The notes under the pieces are model-generated. The model did no database searches. It was not told the origin of the DNA and saw only the letters and a list, made by a program, of their open reading frames with translations. From contig PDUC01000025.1 in the NCBI GenBank assembly GCA_002747255.1, positions 1 through 64,000 of the forward strand: a DNA stretch of 64,000 bases. The letters run 5' to 3'. Origin of the DNA: Acidobacteriota bacterium. GTDB taxonomy: Bacteria > Acidobacteriota > Holophagae > Acanthopleuribacterales > Acanthopleuribacteraceae. Below are positions 7,733-15,315 of this stretch, in pieces. The position numbers and the translations under genes are program-made. The number at the start of each line of letters is the position of its first letter. The stretch's first letter is position 1.

Positions 7733-10700
7733 CTAAGGATCACACCCTACCTTGGCGCTAATGTCACTTTCGATATAATCAGCAGGAATACCCTGGCCTT
7801 GTGAGAAACCGGAAATGCCGTCAGATGGCCCGATTTCCAGCCAGGTGACGGAGATATTGCCATTGTGGAAGAGCTCGATCTGGAAGGTAACATTGCTGGA
7901 AGTTGAGCCATACTCTGAAACTTCTTCAAAGGTAACGACAAAACGGTCGCTGAACTCCTGCGACGAGATGGTGCCGCCGTTATTGGGATTCAAATCGTCG
8001 TAAACGCCCGAAATTCGAGGCAGCTCAAAATGCTCTGCCAGCGATTCATTGTAGTCATGATCGCCTGAGCCAAAGGTAATGAAACCGTTACTCGCGATGA
8101 ATACCGATGAGTAGGATACGCCATAGAACTCAATGGGTGTGGTCAGCGCGACTTCCACATGGGCATCATCGCCCAAGCTGTGCACGGTCGCACCGGATGT
8201 ATCACTTGGCAGGCTGGTGACATCGTTGTATCCGCAGAAACGGTAGAAATCGATGGAGCCATCTGGTTCCGCAGTGATTTGTTTGTTGTGAAGATCATTG
8301 GGGTCGCCATCCGTGAAATCTTCGGTCATGTAGTCCGGTTGATCGGCCGTCGTGAAGGTAAAAGTGGAAGAGTAACCCTGATCGCCGCATCCGTTGGACG
8401 CCAGGACTCTCCAGTAATACGGTGAGAGAGGATTCAATCGGATCTCTGCGTCATAGGAGGTGCCCGTCGTGGTCAACTCACCGATCACGTTGTTGAATCC
8501 CGGATCGGAAGCCAGCTGAAAGTGATAGCTCGAGGCCTGTTCTGACGGGTTCCAGGAAATAGTCGGGAAGAGAGCGATCCCGATGGCGCCATTGGCGGGA
8601 GTCAAAGCTGTTACATGAGGTGGAACCATATTGGAGATGGAAAGCGTGATTCGCTCAAATCGAACCATGTCCGAATTGGACCCTGTGACATCAACGATAT
8701 AGGTGCCGGGCTCGACATCCTGAAGTCCTCTCAGTGTCATGGTCAGCTGTGCGGGAGGCTCAAAAGAGGTGGCTATAGGACACTGTCCTTGTAACGTCTC
8801 GTGCTCAAAGAGGTCCAGTATGTTGATTGAGTTGTCCGCAACAAGGTCGTAGGTTGCTGCTCCCGTTTCTGCCCAATGAGACCTCAAGATGTGGTAGTCC
8901 AATTCGTCTACCACGTAATTGCCATCGTAGTTCCCTGGGCAGGGGGCGCCGAATGATGCGGTCAGGCCTGGAGGAGCGTTTTCCAACGACATGGTCACTT
9001 CTTCGGTGTAGTCGTTGATCTGGATAATTTCGATGGGTATGTCTATACTCGGAAAGGAGCAGGTGCTGATTGACGCCATGTTTGACTCGATAGTAAAACT
9101 GGGAGCAAGTTGAGCACCGTGTGCTACCAGGGCGAAGTCTGCATCAAGCTCAGGTGTTTCCAGGTGGCTGTCCTGATTGATTTCTTCTGCAAGAACCTCG
9201 ACAAGCCATGTACCTTCAGCCGGATTCTCGATCCAGACATTTTCAACCGTATCCACATGGTTGGCTTGTCCGCCGGCTACCGACCAGTTGCCCTCCAGTA
9301 AACCGTAGTTACCCCAGTATATATCATTATTCGGTGAGGTCACCTTCAGGGTCAAGTCGTTAACCCTGTGTATTGTTGAAGAGGGGTTTCCCGGTGGATC
9401 TGCATAGACCAGCGTGATTTTCAGTTCGGGTTCACCAGGCAGAACAGCCAGTGTGTATTGCGCTAACTGCATGTTACCTATGATGTCTGTTTCATCGATA
9501 ATAACGAACTTTTCTCTCATGTCGTACATTTTTTGGAGATCGGGGAAGCCCCAGCCTTGGTGGACGCGTGTCAAGTCGTGATCTTCGCCCTCAAAATCAT
9601 AGGGTTGGGCCGTGTTGATCATCATGGCTTTGGCTGTTGCCATGTGGCATCTGTTTTCAAAGACGGTGCCATTGGGGTCGACGTTGTTTCCAAAAATACC
9701 ATCTGACCACATATCGAAGAACAGTCCCACATGACCGGCGATAATGGGTGTGGCACCACTGGTTCCGCCAAAACTGGTGGTATAGGATGTCGTTGAACCC
9801 GTGGTTGTAGTCAGGATACCGTCGTAATAGGCACACAGATCCGGTTTGATACGTCCATCTGTGGCAGGACCAATGGAAGCACCACCGGTCCAGCTGTCAT
9901 CACTGCGATCCAACGTGCCGTTGTGCTTAATACCTCCGCCGGAAATGATGTTCTTGGCCCAGGCTTCAGGTCGTGAATCACGCGTACCGGCATTGCTCTG
10001 CGATTGACAGTGAACAATATCAAAATCAAAGAGCCGTGCGTCCGTATCGGCAGAGAGCGTACTGTATTCAGTGGTTCTGGGATTACCGACACTGGATGTC
10101 TGGAAGACGGCGTTATAGGGCTCCTGGACGAGTTCTGCGGTGTGGTCGTAACGCGGTTGTCCTGTGAAGACATCGGTGTAGACTGCTATGATGCCCTGAC
10201 CATCGGGAAGGAGACCGCGTGCCTCGGCGTTTCCGGTTCCATCACCAAAGACAATGCCACTGGTTGATGCGCCGTGAGAATCGGATATTATGGGCGTGTG
10301 TTCGATGAGAGGATTTGATTCAAAGTCGACGTGGGAGGTGTTAAAACCCGCGTCAAAAACTTCACCTCGCACGCCTTCACCTGTGAAACCGGCAATGGTT
10401 TCAATGTAATTCGCTCCACCTTGTTCACGGGCGAGATTCATGTCTTTTTCATAGGTTCCCCAGCGGTCGACAAACATGACTTCATTCCAGCGAATGACCT
10501 CGAAGAGTTGGGCAGGAGTCAATGTGGCTTCCATCAGGTACTTGCCGGCATGGGATCTTTGCACTGTTCCACCCAACTTTTCGATGCGTTTCGCCACGTC
10601 GGCTTTAATGACCTTGGAGGAATGGAACAGCATGATGTTGTAAGTGAGATGAGGGTAGGCGGTCTCTGCGTCTTCCAGGTGTTCGAGCATGAACTCTTCC

Positions 10701-11176
10701 ATACGATACGCCGGATGATAAGGACCAATCCAGCGAACATAGGGCAATGCTTCTACTCTTTTTTTAACATCAGGATTCATGACAACGAGATAGGAGTGGC
10801 TGGCAAGGTAAAAGTGTACTTGTGCACCCATCTCAATGAGTTGTTTTTTGTAAATTTCCAGCGGTTGAGTTTGAAATTGAACGATATATACGCTCATTTG
10901 CTGGTCAGAACGCAGGATTGTGTTTACTTCAGGAACCCGTGTTAAAGGATCGAACTTGTCGTAGCGTAGTTTGAGATTGTAATCCGTTTTAACAGGTTGC
11001 CCCATGGGGGTTAATTGTTTGCCAGTTGTATTTGAGATGACATAGTAATGGTCGGTGTTTCCATCGGAAGTCGTTTCTGTCCAGAGTTTAATGACCAAAT
11101 CTGAATTGGGAATGTGAATGTTTTGAACGCCTGCGACCAGGGGTAAGCATGATAAAATAAGTAAAAGTACCTTCAA
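7733..11176 (-). CDS. Large secreted subtilisin-like (S8) protease with Ig/Fn3 modules and an inserted dockerin-like segment
   Basis: This 1147-aa exoprotease has a signal peptide (MKVLLLILSCLPLVAG). A propeptide-like region runs to about residue 245. The S8 catalytic domain follows with Asp275 (EVFDAGFN), His301 (DSHGAS), oxyanion Asn395 (QSNAG) and Ser473 (GGTSGATP). Next are a jelly-roll/P-domain-like segment ending near WIENPAEGTWLVEV (about 650), an Ig-like domain at about 695-850, and a fibronectin-III-like domain with PTISWNP at about 870. The C-terminal beta domain contains FIASNGFITFG. Residues 746-800 look like a dockerin-type EF-hand pair bracketed by cysteines. Translation begins at TTG with GGAGGAG eight bases upstream. 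It is monocistronic with its own terminator. Its role is probably extracellular protein degradation. Confidence 0.88.
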   Translation of the reverse strand: MKVLLLILSCLPLVAGVQNIHIPNSDLVIKLWTETTSDGNTDHYYVISNTTGKQLTPMGQPVKTDYNLKLRYDKFDPLTRVPEVNTILRSDQQMSVYIVQFQTQPLEIYKKQLIEMGAQVHFYLASHSYLVVMNPDVKKRVEALPYVRWIGPYHPAYRMEEFMLEHLEDAETAYPHLTYNIMLFHSSKVIKADVAKRIEKLGGTVQRSHAGKYLMEATLTPAQLFEVIRWNEVMFVDRWGTYEKDMNLAREQGGANYIETIAGFTGEGVRGEVFDAGFNTSHVDFESNPLIEHTPIISDSHGASTSGIVFGDGTGNAEARGLLPDGQGIIAVYTDVFTGQPRYDHTAELVQEPYNAVFQTSSVGNPRTTEYSTLSADTDARLFDFDIVHCQSQSNAGTRDSRPEAWAKNIISGGGIKHNGTLDRSDDSWTGGASIGPATDGRIKPDLCAYYDGILTTTTGSTTSYTTSFGGTSGATPIIAGHVGLFFDMWSDGIFGNNVDPNGTVFENRCHMATAKAMMINTAQPYDFEGEDHDLTRVHQGWGFPDLQKMYDMREKFVIIDETDIIGNMQLAQYTLAVLPGEPELKITLVYADPPGNPSSTIHRVNDLTLKVTSPNNDIYWGNYGLLEGNWSVAGGQANHVDTVENVWIENPAEGTWLVEVLAEEINQDSHLETPELDADFALVAHGAQLAPSFTIESNMASISTCSFPSIDIPIEIIQINDYTEEVTMSLENAPPGLTASFGAPCPGNYDGNYVVDELDYHILRSHWAETGAATYDLVADNSINILDLFEHETLQGQCPIATSFEPPAQLTMTLRGLQDVEPGTYIVDVTGSNSDMVRFERITLSISNMVPPHVTALTPANGAIGIALFPTISWNPSEQASSYHFQLASDPGFNNVIGELTTTGTSYDAEIRLNPLSPYYWRVLASNGCGDQGYSSTFTFTTADQPDYMTEDFTDGDPNDLHNKQITAEPDGSIDFYRFCGYNDVTSLPSDTSGATVHSLGDDAHVEVALTTPIEFYGVSYSSVFIASNGFITFGSGDHDYNESLAEHFELPRISGVYDDLNPNNGGTISSQEFSDRFVVTFEEVSEYGSTSSNVTFQIELFHNGNISVTWLEIGPSDGISGFSQGQGIPADYIESDISAKVGCDP
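8777..8941 (-). other. Dockerin-like EF-hand pair encoded inside the protease
   Basis: Residues 746-800 of the protease read CPGNYDGNYVVDELDYHIL, then about 20 residues later DLVADNSINILDLFEHE. The two half-repeats have the spacing of dockerin type I calcium loops (D-x-N/D-x-x-V-D-x-x-D and D-x-x-I-N-x-x-D). Cys746 and Cys799 bracket it. The flanking sequence reads as one Ig-like domain interrupted at a loop. The family assignment is by motif only. Confidence 0.55.
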
Positions 11177-11303
11177 AGCCTAATCTCCTCCATTGAATTA
11201 GGATGCTTGTCTGTGTCACATAGCCTGGCAATCAATTTGAAGCACTTCATAAAGACGCTGTTAACATGGTGCAATTCACAACATAAACAAGATTCCAGTG
11301 AAT

Positions 11304-11330
11304 TGACTTAAACAATCTCCCTTTAAGTCA
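11304..11330. promoter_or_regulatory. Perfect 9-bp inverted repeat, possible operator
   Basis: TGACTTAAA (11304-11312) and TTTAAGTCA (11322-11330) form a perfect inverted repeat around a 9-base spacer. It lies about 130 bp upstream of the protease start on the minus strand. No T tract follows, so a regulator site is more likely than a terminator. Confidence 0.4.
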
Positions 11331-11331
11331 G

Positions 11332-11361
11332 CAGGATTCAAAGTATGTCAATCAGGATTCA
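11332..11361. repeat. Direct repeat of CAGGATTCA, 21 bp apart
   Basis: CAGGATTCA occurs at 11332-11340 and again at 11353-11361. The start-to-start spacing of 21 bp is two helical turns, immediately beside the inverted repeat at 11304-11330. The arrangement suits tandem binding of one protein on the same DNA face, but chance occurrence is possible. Confidence 0.35.
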
Positions 11362-11933
11362 GAACAGACCCAGCATACGCAATCCTATCATAGCACGCGG
11401 TCTCCTGTTCACCTAAATGAAACAAATGATTGCCCGGATTTCCGCCATACTTCTCGAGTGATGGTATGTGTTGCGGTGATTGGAATAAGCCCAATACAAC
11501 AATCGTTTGTTGGATGATCAATTGCCCTTATTGTGATGACAGGAATCCACTTCATTCCCCATTCTACGGGAGTCAGTGCATTGAACTACAAAGTCGCGGA
11601 TCGGGGAATCGATCCTTCTGAAGTCATTACAGCAGGGGAAAAATGACGTTTGTTTTACTGCTTTCAAGATGGAGAGCCTTACCTTGTCGTTTTAGCTTGT
11701 TGCCGTCTTGCGAAAATGATTGTGCGGTCTCTCCATGAGCTTGAACATACTGCTTCTATGCGTCACCACCGGAACCAGCTACACTGCCGGGCCGATTGCC
11801 GGTAACAATGACTGAAGTATGTTGGGAAGGTGCAGGCTGCTTGTGAAGGCGGAATCTTAAGCGGGTTGTAACGACGGGAACAGATGACAACTGTCTAAAT
11901 TCCCGTATAATGATCCTCGGGCAAGGATTTTAA

Positions 11934-11961
11934 TTGACACCCGCGATGTTTTTTTTATAAT
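11934..11961 (+). promoter_or_regulatory. Sigma70-type promoter of the yceD-rpmF-fab operon
   Basis: Perfect consensus boxes TTGACA (11934-11939) and TATAAT (11956-11961) are separated by 16 bp. The predicted transcription start (about 11968) leaves a leader of only some 20 bases before the GTG start of yceD. This also rules out the frame-open start at 11970. Confidence 0.85.
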
Positions 11962-11987
11962 GCTAAAGTTTGTCTGAGGGGTGCGGT

Positions 11988-12494
11988 GTGCTTGTTGATC
12001 TGACTAAAGTTGAAAAGGGTAGGGTGGAGCGATTTCACATGGTTGCTCAGCCTCATGCCATAGGTGACCCGTCGTTTTCAGCTGAGATCCTTGAAGGCAG
12101 CTACAGCGTATCCATTCAACAGGATCCGATGGGTTTTTTTTTGAAGTATCAACTTGAGGCTCAGGTGCAGACCGTCTGCTCTGTTTGCGGGGAGGAATTG
12201 ATTCTGCCTGTTGCGTCTAATGGCGGCCTTGCGTTGAGGTTTGAACAACCCGCTGGACAACACATCGTTCTGAATGCTGACGAACTGGATGTTCGATTCC
12301 TGAAGGAGAAGACATGCGACCTGCAGCAGCTTTTTGATGAGCAGGTTGAACTGGAAATAACGCAATTCCCGCGACACGGGAATGATTGCAGGGGAACAAC
12401 TCAACTTGAGGAACAGCACGTTGACAGTCAAAAGGAAAATAAGGGCAACTCTCCCTTTGCTGTTCTGAGTTCCCTGATAGAAAATCAAGATTAA
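11988..12494 (+). CDS. yceD: YceD / DUF177 family protein (ribosome-related)
   Basis: This 168-aa protein has the DUF177 signature CSVCGEEL (about residue 60) and the C-terminal PFAVLSSL ending typical of the family, which almost always precedes rpmF. Family members are linked to 23S rRNA accumulation and ribosome assembly. A second cysteine (DCRG) occurs near the acidic tail. I chose the GTG at 11988 because GAGGGG lies just upstream and the promoter places transcription start near 11968. It heads the operon and is separated from rpmF by 20 bp. Confidence 0.85.
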   Translation: MLVDLTKVEKGRVERFHMVAQPHAIGDPSFSAEILEGSYSVSIQQDPMGFFLKYQLEAQVQTVCSVCGEELILPVASNGGLALRFEQPAGQHIVLNADELDVRFLKEKTCDLQQLFDEQVELEITQFPRHGNDCRGTTQLEEQHVDSQKENKGNSPFAVLSSLIENQD

Positions 12495-12514
12495 CAATCC
12501 AAGGAGATAGTAAT

Positions 12515-12697
12515 ATGGCAAATCCCAAGAGAAGAACGTCCAAAAGGCGCAGGGACCAAAGGCGATCCCACCATGCCTTGCCCGTAACGCATTCCATTGA
12601 GTGCCCCAACTGCGGTGCTCCCAGACGACCTCATCGTGTATGCGATGATTGCGGCTGGTATGGCGACAAGCAAGTAGCTGAAGCCAGGGACGAATAG
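12515..12697 (+). CDS. rpmF: 50S ribosomal protein L32
   Basis: This 60-aa basic protein begins MANPKRRTSKRRRDQRRSHH and carries the zinc-ribbon pair CPNC and CDDC at about residues 30 and 43, so it is the zinc-binding (C+) form of L32. The length and start are standard, with AAGGAG upstream. It is followed after 7 bp by fabG. In most bacteria plsX, fabH and fabD sit between rpmF and fabG; here they do not. Confidence 0.97.
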   Translation: MANPKRRTSKRRRDQRRSHHALPVTHSIECPNCGAPRRPHRVCDDCGWYGDKQVAEARDE

Positions 12698-12704
12698 AAT
12701 TACA

Positions 12705-13439
12705 ATGGATCGCAAGACAGCGTTGGTAACAGGCGGTTCTCGTGGAATTGGCGAGGCCATCTGTCATCAACTGGCAAAAGACGGTTTGACGGTTGTCGTC
12801 GCAGCGCGGAATGCCGAAAAGATTGATGGCGTTGTTCAAGCAATTAGAGCTAAGGGCGGGGATGCTCACGGTCTGGTTCTGGATCTGGGTCAGCTCACTG
12901 CGTTTAAGTCCGTGATTCGCGATGTAACTAAAAAACACGGCGGACTGCACGTGTTGGTCAACAATGCCGGCGTGACAGATGACAATCTTATTATGATGTT
13001 AAAGGAAGAGGCCTACGATAAAGTGCTGGATACCAACTTGAAAGGACCGTTCTTTTTAAGTCAGGCCGCTTTGCGACCCATGATGAAACAGAGATGGGGC
13101 AGGATCATTAACATTTCCTCGGTCGTTGGACTGATGGGAAATGCGGGGCAGGCTAATTACGCAGCCTCAAAAGCGGGACTCTTTGGTTTTACTAAATCGC
13201 TCGCCCGTGAAATAGCTTCCCGTCAAGTTACTGTCAATGCCATCGCACCCGGTTATATTCAAACCGATATGACCGATCAACTGAATTCGGAAGTGACAGA
13301 GGCGTTCCTCAGTCAGATTCCACTTTCCCGTTTTGGTCAGCCTGAAGAGGTGGCTCACGCGGTTTCTTTCCTGGCCAGTGACAAATCTGCTTATATCACC
13401 GGACAGGTGCTCACCGTTGACGGTGGGCTCTACATGTAA
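12705..13439 (+). CDS. fabG: 3-oxoacyl-[acyl-carrier-protein] reductase
   Basis: This 244-aa short-chain dehydrogenase performs the NADPH-dependent first reduction of fatty-acid elongation. Visible motifs are the cofactor loop TGGSRGIGEAI (residues 8-18), NNAG, the catalytic Ser in INISSVVG and the YAASK Tyr/Lys pair, ending with the ITGQVLTVDGGLYM tail that is nearly diagnostic for FabG. Its place directly before acpP and fabF supports the assignment over other short-chain dehydrogenases. It is cytoplasmic and presumably tetrameric. Confidence 0.95.
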   Translation: MDRKTALVTGGSRGIGEAICHQLAKDGLTVVVAARNAEKIDGVVQAIRAKGGDAHGLVLDLGQLTAFKSVIRDVTKKHGGLHVLVNNAGVTDDNLIMMLKEEAYDKVLDTNLKGPFFLSQAALRPMMKQRWGRIINISSVVGLMGNAGQANYAASKAGLFGFTKSLAREIASRQVTVNAIAPGYIQTDMTDQLNSEVTEAFLSQIPLSRFGQPEEVAHAVSFLASDKSAYITGQVLTVDGGLYM

Positions 13440-13457
13440 AATTGAAGGAGTTAACGA

Positions 13458-13694
13458 ATGTCTCAAGTATTTGATAAAGTAAAAGATGTAATTGCAAAAG
13501 AATTGGAAGTAGATGAAGCGCAAGTAAAAATGGAATCTCTGATCATCGACGATCTCGGTGCGGATTCCCTGGATGTTGTTGAACTCATCATGGCTCTTGA
13601 AGATGAATTTGAACTGGAAATCCCCACAGAAGAAGCTGAAAAGATTTTCTCCGTGGCCGATGCCGTTAAATATATCGAAGCAGCTTTAAACTAA
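13458..13694 (+). CDS. acpP: Acyl carrier protein
   Basis: This 78-aa acidic protein carries the phosphopantetheine attachment motif [13 protein letters not shown] with Ser37. Helix II (EDEFELEIP) and the C-terminal AVKYIEAAL are typical. GAAGGAG precedes the ATG. An imperfect hairpin lies 10 bp after the stop and may attenuate read-through into fabF, as is often seen for this highly expressed gene. Confidence 0.97.
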   Translation: MSQVFDKVKDVIAKELEVDEAQVKMESLIIDDLGADSLDVVELIMALEDEFELEIPTEEAEKIFSVADAVKYIEAALN

Positions 13695-14018
13695 AACCTG
13701 TAAAACCCGCTTACACTATACCTTTTTATAGTTTAAGCGGGTATTATATTATTTGAAGACAGGTTATACAGCTGATTCAAAGTTACGCTTGGTGATTTTG
13801 AATCTGTAGGAGATGAAAGAGTGGTATGTGGTAAGTGGACTCTTTCAACACTAACGTCTTGAAAAGAGCGGTCTACAGCCGTTTTAAAGACGGTGATCAG
13901 CTGTAAAGATTGGCAATAGATTTCACGAGCGGTTCAGAGAAGAAGACAGGAGTCTGGTTTTCGGAATCCTGTACTGTGGGGCCTGAGTGAAAACAACTGT
14001 TCATTTTAGGAGACAAGT
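13695..14018. other. acpP-fabF spacer with several inverted repeats
   Basis: This 324-bp gap is unusually long for acpP-fabF. It holds the hairpin at 13705-13742 and a second inverted repeat, GATTCAAA (13774-13781) with TTTGAATC (13797-13804). There is also a TACAGC...GCTGTA pair near 13873-13905 that encloses a CCGT/ACGG pair. No open frame is convincing. A regulated leader or an internal promoter for fabF is plausible. Confidence 0.45.
13705..13742 (+). terminator. Hairpin after acpP (terminator or attenuator)
   Basis: A 15-bp stem with one mismatch (13705-13719 with 13728-13742) closes an 8-base loop that itself contains five T. An AT-rich run, not a clean T tract, follows, so termination may be partial. 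It could balance abundant AcpP against FabF. Confidence 0.6.
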
Positions 14019-15251
14019 ATGAGAAGAGTCGTTGTAACGGGAATGGGAGCTGTCACCCCGCTCGGTAATAATGTTGAAAGTGCCTTCCAGGGGCTGGTCA
14101 AAGGGAGATCCGGTATCGGTCCTATTACGCGTTTTGACGCCAGCGATTTTAGTGTCAAAATTGCAGCAGAAGTAAAGGATTTTGATATTTCCAATCTGCT
14201 TTCAAGGAAGGAAGCGCGGAAAATGGATACCTTTATACACTACGCGCTTCAGGCGGCCAAAGAGGCTTTCGATGATTCAGGGCTGGAGCTCGAACAACTC
14301 GACCTAACCCGTTTTGGCACGTTAATCGGGTCGGGAATTGGCGGTTTGCCTATGATTGAAGCTCAACACGAGAGCTACCTTAAAAGAGGGCCGCGCCGTA
14401 TTTCCCCCTTTTTCATTCCCTCTCTGATTATCAACCTGGCTTCAGGTCATGTGTCCATTCAATACGGCTTGAAAGGGCCTAACTCTTCGGTGGTCACCGC
14501 TTGCTCCACCGGCGCACACTCCATTGGCGACGCATTTAAAATGATACAGACTGACCGTGCCGACTTCATGATCTGCGGCGGAACCGAATCGGTTGTCTGT
14601 CCTCTGGCCATTGGCGGTTTTTCAGCCATGAGAGCGCTCTCTTCCAGAAATGACGATCCCGGAACAGCTTCAAGACCTTTTGATAAAGATCGGGATGGCT
14701 TTGTGCTGGGTGAAGGTTGTGGACTTATTATTCTCGAGGAATACGAACACGCCCGAAAGAGGGGTGCCAAAATCTACGGCGAATTGCTGGGTTATGGTAT
14801 GTCCAGCGATGCCTTCCATATTACTTCACCTTCCGAAGACGGAAGCGGTGCCATTCAAGTGGTGGAGTCTGCTTTGAAGGACGCGCAGTTAAACAAAGAA
14901 GATATCGATCTCATCAATGCCCACGGAACATCCACGCCGGCAGGCGACCGAATTGAAGCCATTGCCATCCGTAAATTCTTTGGCGATCACACGGATAAGC
15001 TCATGGTTCATTCCTCCAAATCCATGTTGGGTCATTTGCTTGGTGCTGCCGGCGGTGTGGAATCCATCGTGGCATTGAAAACACTGGAAAAGGGAGTTGT
15101 GCATCCAACGGCTAATGTCGAAGAGTTAGACCCGGAATGTCAAATCGACCCCGTAGCCGGAAGCGCAAGAGATGTTCAGGTTGATAAGGTCCTTTCCAAT
15201 TCCTTTGGTTTTGGTGGAACCAACGCCGCACTGATTTTCTCTAAAGTCTGA
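14019..15251 (+). CDS. fabF: Beta-ketoacyl-ACP synthase II
   Basis: This 410-aa condensing enzyme elongates acyl-ACP with malonyl-ACP. The active-site Cys162 lies in VVTACSTGAHSIGDA. The two histidines are in NAHGTSTPAGD and KSMLGHLLGAAGG, giving the Cys-His-His triad of KAS I/II. The final NSFGFGGTNA loop is intact. AGGAGAC precedes the ATG. It is the last fatty-acid gene here and is followed by a good terminator. Confidence 0.96.
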   Translation: MRRVVVTGMGAVTPLGNNVESAFQGLVKGRSGIGPITRFDASDFSVKIAAEVKDFDISNLLSRKEARKMDTFIHYALQAAKEAFDDSGLELEQLDLTRFGTLIGSGIGGLPMIEAQHESYLKRGPRRISPFFIPSLIINLASGHVSIQYGLKGPNSSVVTACSTGAHSIGDAFKMIQTDRADFMICGGTESVVCPLAIGGFSAMRALSSRNDDPGTASRPFDKDRDGFVLGEGCGLIILEEYEHARKRGAKIYGELLGYGMSSDAFHITSPSEDGSGAIQVVESALKDAQLNKEDIDLINAHGTSTPAGDRIEAIAIRKFFGDHTDKLMVHSSKSMLGHLLGAAGGVESIVALKTLEKGVVHPTANVEELDPECQIDPVAGSARDVQVDKVLSNSFGFGGTNAALIFSKV

Positions 15252-15262
15252 TTTTGTTCGGT

Positions 15263-15304
15263 TCACGTGCAGCTGCTTTCGGGGCTGCACGTGATGCTTT
15301 TTTT
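15263..15304 (+). terminator. Rho-independent terminator after fabF
   Basis: A perfect 11-bp stem (15263-15273 with 15284-15294) is followed three bases later by seven T (15298-15304). aroA starts only 11 bp further on, so it may need its own promoter or rely on read-through. Confidence 0.85.
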
Positions 15305-15315
15305 CGGTAGCGAAA

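Larger units (their letters stand above)
11177..11987. other. Long intergenic region upstream of two divergent transcription units
   Basis: This 811-bp stretch separates the protease (minus) and the yceD-rpmF-fab operon (plus). I find no gene. It contains the inverted repeat at 11304-11330, paired direct repeats at 11332-11361 and the promoter at 11934-11961, all annotated separately. The middle (11400-11900) shows no recognisable element. Confidence 0.5.

Noticed and set aside
10331-10945. A 204-codon plus-strand frame opposite the protease gene
   Set aside because: It is antisense to the well-supported S8 protease and shows no domain or ribosome binding site.
12078-12950. A 290-codon minus-strand frame across yceD, rpmF and fabG
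   Set aside because: It is antisense to three confirmed genes and has no protein-like features.
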